DNA of 64,000 bases. Source: Macrothele yani (Eukaryota > Arthropoda > Arachnida > Araneae > Macrothelidae). The stretch covers positions 12,847,970 to 12,911,969 of the forward strand of contig CM077034.1 in the NCBI GenBank assembly GCA_039090855.1. Direction: 5' to 3'. The notes below the pieces were generated by a model. The model worked only from the letters and a program-made list of their open reading frames with translations, searched no databases and was not told the origin of the DNA. Positions 10,634 through 22,345 of the stretch are shown piece by piece. Position 1 is the stretch's first letter. Every line of letters begins with the position of its first letter. The translations under genes were made by a program, and so were the position numbers.

Positions 10634-11799
10634 TTTTTTTTTTTTTTGATTGGAGGTTTAACGACCACCGTGAGCAACTCAATGGGCTATAAGCAGTCGC
10701 CCGTCCCTAATTTAGGGTCACTGGTTCCAGGGAAGGGAGAGAGCCAGTGCCGTAAGACAAACACAACATCCATTCATTGATTGATTGGAGGTTTAACGAC
10801 CACCGTGAGCAACTCAATGGGCTATAAGCAGTCGCCCGTCCCTAATTTAGGGTCACTGGTTCCAGGGAAGGGAGAGAGCCAGTGCGGTAAGACAAACACA
10901 ACATCCATTCATTGATTGATTGGAGGTTTAACGACCACCGTGAGCAACTCAATGGGCTATAAGCAGTCGCCCGTCCCTAATTTAGGGTCACTGGTTCCAG
11001 GGAAGGAGAGAGCCAGTGCTGTAAGACAAACACAACATCCATTCATTGATTGATTGGAGGTTTAACGACCACCGTGAGCAACTCAATGGGCTTTAAGCAG
11101 TCGCCCGTCCCTAATTTAGGGTCACTGGTTCCAGGGAAGGGAGAGAGCCAGTGCGGTAAGACAAACACAACATCCATTCATTGATTGATTGGAGGTTTAA
11201 CGACCACCGTGAGCAACTCAATGGGCTATAAGCAGTCGCCCGTCCCTAATTTAGGGTCACTGGTTCCAGGGAAGGGAGAGAGCCAGTGCTGTAAGACAAA
11301 CACAACATCCATTCATTGATTGATTGGAGGTTTAACGACCACCGTGAGCAACTCAATGGGCTATAAGCAGTCGCCCGTCCCTAATTTAGGGTCACTGGTT
11401 CCAGGGAAGGGAGAGAGCCAGTGCGGTAAGACAAACACAACATCCATTCATTGATTGATTGGAGGTTTAACGACCACCGTGAGCAACTCAATGGGCTATA
11501 AGCAGTCGCCCGTCCCTAATTTAGGGTCACTGGTTCCAGGGAAGGGAGAGAGCCAGTGCCGTAAGACAAACACAACATCCATTCATTGATTGATTGGAGG
11601 TTTAACGACCACCGTGAGCAACTCAATGGGCTATAAGCAGTCGCCCGTCCCTAATTTAGGGTCACTGGTTAAAGGGAAGGGAGAGAGCCAGTACCGTAAG
11701 ACAAACACAACATCCATGCCTGACCGGGATTCGAACCCGGACCCCTTTCGGACGAATGATCAGAGGCCATCGCTTAGACCACTGCGCCACCGGGGCGGC
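10634..11799 (-). repeat. SINE-derived tandem array 1: one tRNA head, 8 bodies, one poly-A tail
   Basis: Read on the minus strand, a tRNA-like head (about 11799 down to 11720, B-box GGTTCGAATCCC) is followed by eight tandem copies of the SINE body and ends in A14 (T14 on +, 10634-10647). Body starts on + are at 10651, 10786, 10921, 11055, 11190, 11325, 11460 and 11595, a 135 bp period (one 134). Junctions between bodies read ATTCATTGATTGATTGG. Copies differ by a few bases only. I find no convincing target duplication. Confidence 0.93.
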
Positions 11800-12318
11800 A
11801 CATGAAGAATAGAAATTGCGAGCAAAAAACTTACATTGAACACCTTGTCTCCGCTCTTAGAAACCTGAAGGGGAGGGGGTGGGGTGGTAAATTTACTGAA
11901 CCCTGCTGAAAATTCGTGGTCGTTTACAGAATCATTATTTAAAGTTTACAACTCTACGTTCATTTTTACATTTTGTGGGCAAGCTCTCCCCTAAAGCTAA
12001 CGGACATCGCGGGAGTTTCAAGGGGGACATCCTGGATACACTGACAGACTCCAGCTGTCCAGAATATAAAATTAAGGAAGTTGCAAATAGACCCCCCCTC
12101 CCACCTCCAAGTACCTCGGATCGCTCGGCAATTTATTTCTTCAAATTAAAATACAATTCTCGCTTGGCTTACATAGAACGTTCTCTCGAAATTTGTTTGA
12201 AGTTCCCAATTCAGTTCTCAATATAGGCCAAAAAACGGCTATCTTTATAGCCCCCCTTCCCTTTGAACTTTTGTGGGCGGTTGCCCTAAACGAGTATGAA
12301 AAGGCATGAAAATTCAGA
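11800..12318 (+). repeat. spacer between the two SINE arrays; right half belongs to a duplicated segment
   Basis: About 11800-12100 shows nothing recognisable. From about 12118 to 12318 the sequence (for example GGCAATTTATTTCTTCAAAT) matches the reverse complement of 49495-49670. Together with 19124-19975 it forms the interrupted copy of that segment. No coding potential is credible. Confidence 0.75.
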
Positions 12319-12319
12319 C

Positions 12320-15300
12320 GCCGCCGCAGTGGCTCAAGCGTTTGGTTCTGATCATTCGTTCGTAAGGGTTCGGGTTCGAATCCCGTTGAGGCATAGATGT
12401 TGTGTTTGTCTTACGGCATTGGATCTCTCCCTTCCCTGGAACCAGTGACCCTAAATTAGGGACGGGCGACTGCTTATAGCCCATTGAGTTGCTCACGGTG
12501 GTCGTTAAACCTCCAATCAATCAATGAATGGATGTTCTGTTTGTCTTACGGCACTGGCTCTCTCCCTTCCCTGGAACCAGTGACCCTAAATTAGGGACGG
12601 GCGACTGCTTATAGCCCATTGAGTTGCTCACGGTGGTCGTTAAACCTCCAATCAATCAATGAATGGATGTTGTGTTTGTCTTACGCCACTGGCTCTCTCC
12701 CTTTCCTGGAACCAGTGACCCTAAATTAGGGACGGGCGACTGCTTATAGCCCATTGAGTTGCTCACGGTGGTCGTTAAACCTCCAATCAATCAATGAATG
12801 GATGTTGTGTTTGTCTTACGGCACTGGCTCTCTCCCTTCCCTGGAACCAGTGACCCTAAATTAGGGACGGGCGACTGCTTATAGCCCATTGAGTTGCTCA
12901 CGGTGGTCGTTAAACCTCCAATCAATCAATGAATGGATGTTGTGTTTGTCTTACGCCACTGGCTCTCTCCCTTCCCTGGAACCAGTGACCCTAAATTAGG
13001 GACGGGCGACTGCTTATAGCCCATTGAGTTGCTCACGGTGGTCGTTAAACCTCCAATCAATCAATGAATGGATGTTGTGTTTGTCTTACGGCACTGGCTC
13101 TCTCCCTTCCCTGGAGCCAGTGACCCTAAATTAGGGACGGGCGACTGCTTATAGCCCATTGAGTTGCTCACGGCGGTCGTTAAACCTCCAATCAATCAAT
13201 GAATGGATGTTGTGTTTGTCTTACGGCACTGGCTCTCTCCCTTCCCTGGAACCAGTGACTCTAAATTAGGGACGGGCGACTGCTTATAGCCCATTGAGTT
13301 GCTCACGGTGGTCGTTAAACCTCCAATCAATCAATGAATGGATGTGTTTGTCTTACGGCACTGGCTCTCTCCCTTCCCTGGAACCAGTGAGCCTAAATTA
13401 GGGACGGGCGACTGCTTATAGCCCATTGAGTTGCTCACGGTGGTCGTTAAACCTCCAATCAATCAATGAATGGATGTGTTTGTCTTACGGCACTGGCTCT
13501 CTCCCTTCCCTGGAACCAGTGAGCCTAAATTAGGGACGGGCGACTGCTTATAGCCCATTGAGTTGCTCACGGTGGTCGTTAAACCTCCAATCAATCAATG
13601 AATGGATGTGTTTGTCTTACGGCACTGGCTCTCTCCCTTCCCTGGAACCAGTGACCCTAAATTAGGGACGGGCGACTGCTTATAGCCCATTGAGTTGCTC
13701 ACGGTGCTCGTTAAACCTCCAATCAATCAATGAATGGATGTTGTGTTTGTCTTACGGCACTGGCTCTCTCCCTTCCCTGGAACCAGTGACCCTAAATTAG
13801 GGACGGGCGACTGCTTATAGCCCATTGAGTTGCTCACGGTGGTCGTTAAACCTCCAATCAATCAATGAATGGATGTTGTGTTTGTCTTACGGCACTGGCT
13901 CTCTCCCTTCCCTGGAACCAGTGACCCTAAATTAGGGACGGGCGACTGCTTATAGCCCATTGAGTTGCTCACGGTGGTCGTTAAACCTCCAATCAATCAA
14001 TGAATGGATGTTGTGTTTGTCTTACGGCACTGGCTCTCTCCATTCCCTGGAACCAGTGACCCTAAATTAGGGACGGGCGACTGCTTATAGCCCATTGAGT
14101 TGCTCACGGTGGTCGTTAAACCTCCAATCAATCAATGAATGGATGTGTTTGTCTTACGGCACTGGCTCTCTCCCTTCCCTGGAACCAGTGAGCCTAAATT
14201 AGGGACGGGCGACTGCTTATAGCCCATTGAGTTGCTCACGGTGGTCGTTAAACCTCCAATCAATCAATGAATGGATGTGTTTGTCTTACGGCACTGGCTC
14301 TCTCCCTTCCCTGGAACCAGTGAGCCTAAATTAGGGACGGGCGACTGCTTATAGCCCATTGAGTTGCTCACGGTGGTCGTTAAACCTCCAATCAATCAAT
14401 GAATGGATGTGTTTGTCTTACGGCACTGGCTCTCTCCCTTCCCTGGAACCAGTGACCCTAAATTAGGGACGGGCGACTGCTTATAGCCCATTGAGTTGCT
14501 CACGGTGGTCGTTAAACCTCCAATCAATCAATGAATGGATGTTGTGTTTGTCTTACGGCACTGGCTCTCTCCCTTCCCTGGAACCAGTGACCCTAAATTA
14601 GGGACGGGCGACTGCTTATAGCCCATTGAGTTGCTCACGGTGGTCGTTAAACCTCCAATCAATCAATGAATGGATGTTGTGTTTGTCTTACGGCACTGGC
14701 TCTCTCCCTTCCCTGGAACCAGTGACCCTAAATTAGGGACGGGCGACTGCTTATAGCCCATTGAGTTGCTCATGGTGGTCGTTAAACCTCCAATCAATCA
14801 ATGAATGGATGTGTTTGTCTTACGGCACTGGCTCTCTCCCTTCCCTGGAACCAGTGACCCTAAATTAGGGACGGGCGACTGCTTATAGCCCATTGAGTTG
14901 CTCACGGTGGTTGTTAAACCTCCAATCAATCAATGAATGGATGTTGTGTTTGTCTTACGGCACTGGCTCTCTCCCTTCCCTGGAACCAGTGACCCTAAAT
15001 TAGGGACGGGCGACTGCTTATAGCCCATTGAGTTGCTCACGGTGGTTGTTAAACCTCCAATCAATCAATCAATGGATGTTGTGTTTGTCTTACGGCACTG
15101 GCTCTCTCCCTTCCCTGGAACCAGTGACCCTAAATTAGGGACGGGCGACTGCTTATAGCCCATTGAGTTGCTCACGGTGGTTGTTAAACCTCCAATCAAT
15201 CAATGAATGGATGTTGTGTTTGTCTTACGGCACTGGCTCTCTCCCTTCCCTGGAACCAGTGACCCTAAATTAGGGACGGGCGACTGCTTATAGCCCATTG

Positions 15301-18300
15301 AGTTGCTCATGGTGGTCGTTAAACCTCCAATCAATCAATGAATGGATGTGTTTGTCTTACGGCACTGGCTCTCTCCCTTCCCTGGAACCAGTGACCCTAA
15401 ATTAGGGACGGGCGACTGCTTATAGCCCATTGAGTTGCTCACGGTGGTCGTTAAACCTCCAATCAATCAATGAATGGATGTTGTGTTTGTCTTACGGCAC
15501 TGGCTCTCTCCCTTCCCTGGAACCAGTGACCCTAAATTAGGGACGGGAGACTGCTTAGAGCCCATTGAGTTGCTCACGGTGGTCGTTAAACCTCCAATCA
15601 ATCAATGAATGGATGTTGTGTTTGTCTTACGGCACTGGCTCTCTCCCTTCCCTGGAACCAGTGACCCTAAATTAGGGACGGGCGACTGCTTATAGCCCAT
15701 TGAGTTGCTCACGGTGGTCGTTAAACCTCCAATCAATCAATGAATGGATGTTGTGTTTGTCTTACGGCACTGGCTCTCTCCCTTCCCTGGAACCAGTGAC
15801 CCTAAATTAGGGACGGGAGACTGCTTAGAGCCCATTGAGTTGCTCATGGTGGTCGTTAAACCTCCAATCAATCAATGAATGGATGTGTTTGTCTTACGGC
15901 ACTGGCTCTCTCCCTTCCCTGGAACCAGTGACCCTAAATTAGGGACGGGCGACTGCTTATAGCCCATTGAGTTGCTCACGGTGGTCGTTAAACCTCCAAT
16001 CAATCAATGAATGGATGTTGTGTTTGTCTTACGGCACTGGCTCTCTCCCTTCCCTGGAACCAGTGACCCTAAATTAGGGACGGGCGACTGCTTATAGCCC
16101 ATTGAGTTGCTCACGGTGGTCGTTAAACCTCCAATCAATCAATGAATGGATGTTGTGTTTGTCTTACGGCACTGGCTCTCTCCCTTCCCTGGAACCAGTG
16201 ACCCTAAATTAGGGACGGGCGACTGCTTATAGCCCATTGAGTTGCTCACGGTGGTTGTTAAACCTCCCATCAATCAATGAATGGATGTTGTGTTTGTCTT
16301 ACGGCACTGGCTCTCTCCCTTCCCTGGAACCAGTGACCCTAAATTAGGGACGGGCGACTGCTTATAGCCCATTGAGTTGCTCATGGTGGTCGTTAAACCT
16401 CCAATCAATCAATGAATGGATGTGTTTGTCTTACGGCACTGGCTCTCTCCCTTCCCTGGAACCAGTGACCCTAAATTAGGGACGGGCGACTGCTTATAGC
16501 CCATTGAGTTGCTCACGGTGGTCGTTAAACCTCCAATCAATCAATGAATGGATGTTGTGTTTGTCTTACGGCACTGGCTCTCTCCCTTCCCTGGAACCAG
16601 TGACCCTAAATTAGGGACGGGCGACTGCTTATAGCCCATTGAGTTGCTCACGGTGGTCGTTAAACCTCCAATCAATCAATGAATGGATGTTGTGTTTGTC
16701 TTACGCCACTGGCTCTCTCCCTTCCCTGGAACCAGTGACCCTAAATTAGGGACGGGCGACTGCTTATAGCCCATTGAGTTGCTCACGGTGGTCGTTAAAC
16801 CTCCAATCAATCAATGAATGGATGTTGTGTTTGTCTTACGGCACTGGCTCTCTCCCTTCCCTGGAGCCAGTGACCCTAAATTAGGGACGGGCGACTGCTT
16901 ATAGCCCATTGAGTTGCTCACGGTGGTCGTTAAACCTCCAATCAATCAATGAATGGATGTTGTGTTTGTCTTACGGCACTGGCTCTCTCCCTTCCCTGGA
17001 ACCAGTGACCCTAAATTAGGGACGGGCGACTGCTTATAGCCCATTGAGTTGCTCACGGTGGTCGTTAAACCTCCAATCAATCAATGAATGGATGTTGTGT
17101 TTGTCTTACGGCACTGGCTCTCTCCCTTCCCTGGAGCCAGTGACCCTAAATTAGGGACGGGCGACTGCTTATAGCCCATTGAGTTGCTCACGGTGGTCGT
17201 TAAACCTCCAATCTATCGATGAATGGATGTTGTGTTTGTCTTACGGCACTGGCTCTCTCCCTTCCCTGGAACCAGTGACCCTAAATTAGGGACGGGCGAC
17301 TGCTTATAGCCCATTGAGTTGCTCACGGTGGTCGTTAAACCTCCAATCAATCAATGAATGGATGTTGTGTTTGTCTTACGGCACTGGCTCTCTCCCTTCC
17401 CTGGAACCAGTGACCCTAAATTAGGGACGGGCGACTGCTTATAGCCCATTGAGTTGCTCACGGTGGTCGTTAAACCTCCAATCAATCAATGAATGGATGT
17501 TGTGTTTGTCTTACGGCACTGGCTCTCTCCCTTCCCTGGAGCCAGTGACCCTAAATTAGGGACGGGCGACTGCTTATAGCCCATTGAGTTGCTCACGGTG
17601 GTCGTTAAACCTCCAATCTATCAATGAATGGATGTTGTGTTTGTCTTACGGCACTGGCTCTCTCCCTTCCCTGGAACCAGTGACCCTAAATTAGGGACGG
17701 GCGACTGCTTATAGCCCATTGAGTTGCTCACGGTGGTCGTTAAACCTCCAATCAATCAATGAATGGATGTTGTGTTTGTCTTACGGCACTGGCTCTCTCC
17801 CTTCCCTGGAACCAGTGACCCTAAATTAGGGACGGGCGACTGCTTATAGCCCATTGAGTTGCTCACGGTGGTCGTTAAACCTCCAATCTATCAATGAATG
17901 GATGTTGTGTTTGTCTTACGGCACTGGCTCTCTCCCTTCCCTGGAACCAGTGACCCTAAATTAGGGACGGGCGACTGCTTATAGCCCATTGAGTTGCTCA
18001 TGGTGGTCGTTAAACCTCCAATCAATCAATGAATGGATGTTGTGTTTGTCTTACGGCACTGGCTCTCTCCCTTCCCTGGAACCAGTGACCCTAAATTAGG
18101 GACGGGCGACTGCTTATAGCCCATTGAGTTGCTCACGGTGGTCGTTAAACCTCCAATCTATCAATGAATGGATGTTGTGTTTGTCTTACGGCACTGGCTC
18201 TCTCCCTTCCCTGGAACCAGTGACCCTAAATTAGGGACGGGCGACTGCTTATAGCCCATTGAGTTGCTCACGGTGGTCGTTAAACCTCCAATCAATCAAT

Positions 18301-19123
18301 GAATGGATGTTGTGTTTGTCTTACGGCACTGGCTCTCTCCCTTCCCTGGAACCAGTGACCCTAAATTAGGGACGGGCGACTGCTTATAGCCCATTGAGTT
18401 GCTCACGGTGGTCGTTAAACCTCCAATCAATCAATGAATGGATGTTGTGTTTGTCTTACGGCACTGGCTCTCTCCCTTCCCTGGAGCCAGTGACCCTAAA
18501 TTAGGGACGGGCGACTGCTTATAGCCCATTGAGTTGCTCACGGTGGTCGTTAAACCTCCAATCTATCAATGAATGGATGTTGTGTTTGTCTTACGGCACT
18601 GGCTCTCTCCCTTCCCTGGAACCAGTGACCCTAAATTAGGGACGGGCGACTGCTTATAGCCCATTGAGTTGCTCACGGTGGTCGTTAAACCTCCAATCAA
18701 TCAATGAATGGATGTTGTGTTTGTCTTACGGCACTGGCTCTCTCCCTTCCCTGGAACCAGTGACCCTAAATTAGGGACGGGCGACTGCTTATAGCCCATT
18801 GAGTTGCTCACGGTGGTCGTTAAACCTCCAATCTATCAATGAATGGATGTTGTGTTTGTCTTACGGCACTGGCTCTCTCCCTTCCCTGGAACCAGTGACC
18901 CTAAATTAGGGACGGGCGACTGCTTATAGCCCATTGAGTTGCTCACGGTGGTCGTTAAACCTCCAATCAATCAATGAATGGATGTTCTGTTTGTCTTACG
19001 GCACTGGCTCTCTCCCTTCCCTGGAACCAGTGACCCTAAATTAGGGACGGGCGACTGCTTATAGCCCATTGAGTTGCTCACGGTGGTCGTTAAAACTCCC
19101 ATCAAAAAAAAAAAAAAAAAAAA
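12320..19123 (+). repeat. SINE-derived tandem array 2: one tRNA head, 50 bodies, one poly-A tail
   Basis: A decayed tRNA-like head (12320-12395, with GGTTCGAATCCCG) leads into 50 consecutive copies of the SINE body and then A20 at 19104-19123. Unit starts (GGATG just after each junction) run from 12396 to 18981. The period is 135 bp, or 132 bp in units lacking TGT in GATGTTGTGTTTG (those starting at 13341, 13473, 13605, 14142, 14274, 14406, 14808, 15345, 15882 and 16419). Other shared variants (GGAGCC for GGAACC; ATCTATC for ATCAATC; CATGG for CACGG) recur at intervals, which indicates multi-unit duplication. Flanks are AAAATTCAGAC on the left and AAAATTTAGGC on the right, an 11 bp target duplication with two transitions. 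Confidence 0.96.
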
Positions 19124-19975
19124 TTTAGGCAAACGAAAGAGTTCCTTCCCCTCGTTCGGCACCTTGGAAATCTGCCACACATAATTCGGAAACTTGGAAA
19201 AATGCCACACACAGCAATTTGTGCCCGGCCCCTCAATGAAAAACATGTGGCGATTTTCCGAGTTGCTGAAAGATGTGTGGCAGTGTTCTTGTTTGGCAGT
19301 TTACAGTGAACCCTAAAATATCACTAATCACAGAGACTGGCTCTTGTCCAGTTCTTATGGCAACATAGGGTAGTTAAAAATGCACACACATTTAACGGGT
19401 ATCTGTTATTAAAAAAATTCCAATCAATGCAAAATTTTGGGAAGAACGAAATTTTACGCATAAGTGATGACATGTTAAAAATACTTTTAATTAAATCCCA
19501 CAGTTGGTAATCTTCAAGCAGTAAGTACATAAATGAAATATAAGAAAAAAAAATTAGAAAAAATATGTGAAAACAAAATTTGGCCACTTCCCCTGTTTAG
19601 CAAAGATAATTTCATTTTTAAAGAAAAAAAAAAGTTACATGTTCTGTAAAATTAAAAAAAAAAAAAAAAAGAAGATAAATAGAGAGACAGAGAGAAATAA
19701 ATTACTTGTCTACCGGTCTGCACGAGCGCGGGTGGGGTGGGGGGTGGGAGGGGAGAGAAATGGGGATATGGTTCCAAAATGAAGGGTCAGTCTCCGATCA
19801 GGGTGTCATCCCTGAGGGCTTGTGAGCTGTCATTGTGGGCTCCCTCGTAAAACTTCGGAGTGAAGATTAATTACACAGCATTAGTGCGGAGTAATACTTG
19901 TAACTGGGAGTTATAAGGTCCCGTAGCCATTATCCCCATTGCCAGGATAGCTTTGCCCTGAGTATAGTCTTAACT
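19124..19975 (+). repeat. right half of a duplicated segment, continuing past the SINE array
   Basis: This region matches the reverse complement of about 48655-49480, for example GAGTTCCTTCC, CCACACATAATTCGGAAAC, GTTCACTGTAAAC-type sequence and GTCTACCGGTCTGCA. With 12118-12318 it makes one continuous segment once the array is removed. It holds poly-A runs (19622-19670) and no gene. Beyond about 19975 the match fades. Confidence 0.85.
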
Positions 19976-20929
19976 GGACAATCACCTTGCTGGAGGGAAA
20001 TCCAATTCTGACAGGAGAGCGGCTTAGAACACCCCTTCTGTGGGTCATTCAAAACAGTCTTTATTTGGTCTGCCGTAGAAGGAAAGCAGTAATTCTTTTG
20101 CTTTTGACCAAGGGTTTTATTGATCCCTCAGCTAGAAGTTATCATATAAGGTATGTAGGCTAGCCTCTATGTATATTTTCTTTCTTGTAATTGTGTTGAC
20201 TTAACTTGTATGCAGTTTTGATGCCTATAGCATTTTCACTTGGAGGGCCATATAATTAGTTGGGTTCGGGATCCACTTCTCGATTAGGCATTAATGGCGT
20301 TCTGAATTATATTTAAAAATTTGCGTTCTTAATTTTTCAATATTTTGGGCCACCCTTATAACACAATCCTGGGAGCCCTACTGGCCTCTTCTACCCTTTT
20401 GGAGCAAACCACGGCATCCTTGTAATGCTAGTTAACTTCGTGTGGTTAAGCTGAGGAACTGTTCTGATTAGTTTTGTCGATTTCTTCGTTGGAATTAAGT
20501 GCTTTCTTCATTAAATTGAGAAAAAACTTCATGTTTCAAACTGACGTGAAAAAACATCAGTCAGTAGGTAGCGTATTTTCCAGTTTCCACGATGTGGGCA
20601 TTTCCCCCCCTAATTTCGAGAAGTCTACTTTTTTTATGTGGGCGTTCTTTCGTACATTCGTGTAAATCTCTCTCTGCTTTCATACGACAGGTATTAAGTT
20701 CCGAAATATTGCGGCGGTGCAGAGAAAGGAAAATAACTCACTGTCTTATAATCTTTGGTATAAAGCGGAAATGCCCGCTTGTCGAAAATAGGAAATATAC
20801 GCCAAGTGCTAACTATAATGTTTTGTTAGAATAATGAGATCCTTTTTCATTTCATGAAAAACTGTCTGAATTTGAACTAAGCATTCGTCAAAGCTTGGAT
20901 GAAACGTTTACACTACTCAGCTATACAAT
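19976..20929. other. AT-rich non-coding stretch with faint copies of the 189 bp repeat
   Basis: From about 20445, phrases such as GTTCTGATTAGTTTTGTCGA and TTCGAGAAGTC resemble decayed units of the dispersed family also seen at 29420-29500. Before that I see nothing recognisable. Confidence 0.4.
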
Positions 20930-22029
20930 ATTACTTAACATTACACGGACATCATAGTTTGTCTCCAAACTGCTTAGTTGAAATTAATATTACATTTCAT
21001 GAAATTAAAAAAGACTTCATGTTACTGTACGTTAAAAGCACGTGCGCATTCGAACAATGAACCTCTTCCGCCATTTTGGAAAATAACTATGATGGCCTTA
21101 GAATGTACATACAGTTATATGGTTGAACGGAGGAAGCGTTCTGATTAGTGTTGTCCATTGCTTAGTTGAAAATAAGATATCTTTCCAAGATAAGAAAGAT
21201 CTCATATTTTTGCAAGCTAAAAAAAAGCACGTGCTCATTCGAACAATGAACCCCTTCCGCCATTTTGGAAAATAACTATGATGGCCTTAGAATGTACATA
21301 AAGTTATGTGGTTGAACGGAGGAAGCGTTCTGATTAGTGTTGTCCATTGCTTAGTTGAAAATAAGATATCTTTCCAAGATAAGAAAGATCTCATATTTTT
21401 GCAAGCTAAAAAAAAGCACGTGCTCATTCGGACAATGAACCCCTTCCGCCATTTTGGAAAATAACTATGATGGCCTTAGAATGTACATAAAGTTATGTGG
21501 TTGAACGGAGGAAGCGTTCTGATTAGTGTTGTCCATTGCTTAGTTGAAAATTAGATATCTTTCCAAGATAAGAAAGATCTCATAATTCTGCAAGCTAAAA
21601 ATAAGCACGTGCGCATTCGAACAATGAACCCCTTCCGCCGTTTTGGAAAATATCTATGATGGCCTTAGAATGTACATAAAGTTATATGGTTGAACGGAGG
21701 AAGTGTTTTGATTAGTGTTGTCCATTGCTTAGTTGAAAATAAGATATCTTTCCAAGATAAGAAAGACCTCATATTTCTGCAAGCTAAAAGCACGTGCTCA
21801 TTCGAACAATGAACCTCTTTCGCCATTTTGTAAAAAAAACTACGTTGGCCTTATAATGCTACATGGTTGAACGCACGACGTGATCTCATTAGTGCTGTCC
21901 ATTACTTAGTTGAAACTAAGATATACTTTGATAAAAATAAGAAAGACTTCATATTTCTACACGCAAAAAGCATGCACTCATTCTAACAATGAACGTCTTC
22001 TGCGACTTTGGAACAAACTATGGTGGCCT
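20930..22029 (+). repeat. tandem array of a 189 bp unit, about 6 copies
   Basis: GGTTGAACGG recurs at 21121, 21310, 21499 and 21688, exactly 189 bp apart, with a more diverged copy at 21865 and a partial copy before 21121. Each unit contains GAAGCGTTCTGATTAGTG, TTGTCCATTGCTTAGTTG and TTCCGCCATTTTGG. The central copies are nearly identical and the outer ones decayed. Single decayed units occur at 5370-5423, 7583-7680 and 8285-8589, so the tandem unit belongs to a dispersed element. Confidence 0.92.
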
Positions 22030-22345
22030 TATAATGCCAACTAACCACCTGACAACCGGCCAAAAATATTTTAAGGGGCCGTATAAAATTTGCGTTTTTG
22101 AACACTTCGTGACCCCGTCCCAAAAAGGTTATTTATTTGCGTCACAAAAAGATTACGCAATTCCGTATTTTCTTAATTCAGATATTTAATGTAATTCTTT
22201 ATAAAAAAATGTATACGATCTACAACTCAACAAAAGAATTGTAGGGTATATAAACTACAGCTCCACAAATTTTCTTGGGTAATGTACAAACACAGCAAAC
22301 CTTAACCCTTTGGGGGGGGGGGGGGATTCAAGTATTTTCCTTGTG
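22030..22345 (-). repeat. inverted copy of the dispersed family end
   Basis: The reverse complement of 22040-22100 (ACGGCCCCTTAAAATATTTT, then GGCCGGTTGTC) matches the boundary sequence at 4330-4360 and 8205-8225. 22200-22300 carries the CTACAACTCAACAAA core, followed by a G14-type run at 22312-22325. It supports a repeat of roughly 0.7-1 kb with a defined end. Confidence 0.6.

Noticed and set aside
12396..19103. CRISPR array
   Set aside because: Units are contiguous 135 bp repeats without unique spacers, in a eukaryotic context with a SINE head and poly-A tail.
10651..19246. Recurrent frame MIGGLTTTVSNSMGYKQSP and relatives (also at 29590, 31816, 40200, 41957, 45233)
   Set aside because: It is the antisense of the SINE body plus tRNA head and appears wherever the SINE does.
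22312..22326. Functional G-quadruplex
   Set aside because: It is a simple G run in a decayed repeat, matched by C runs at the equivalent place in other copies; no regulatory context.
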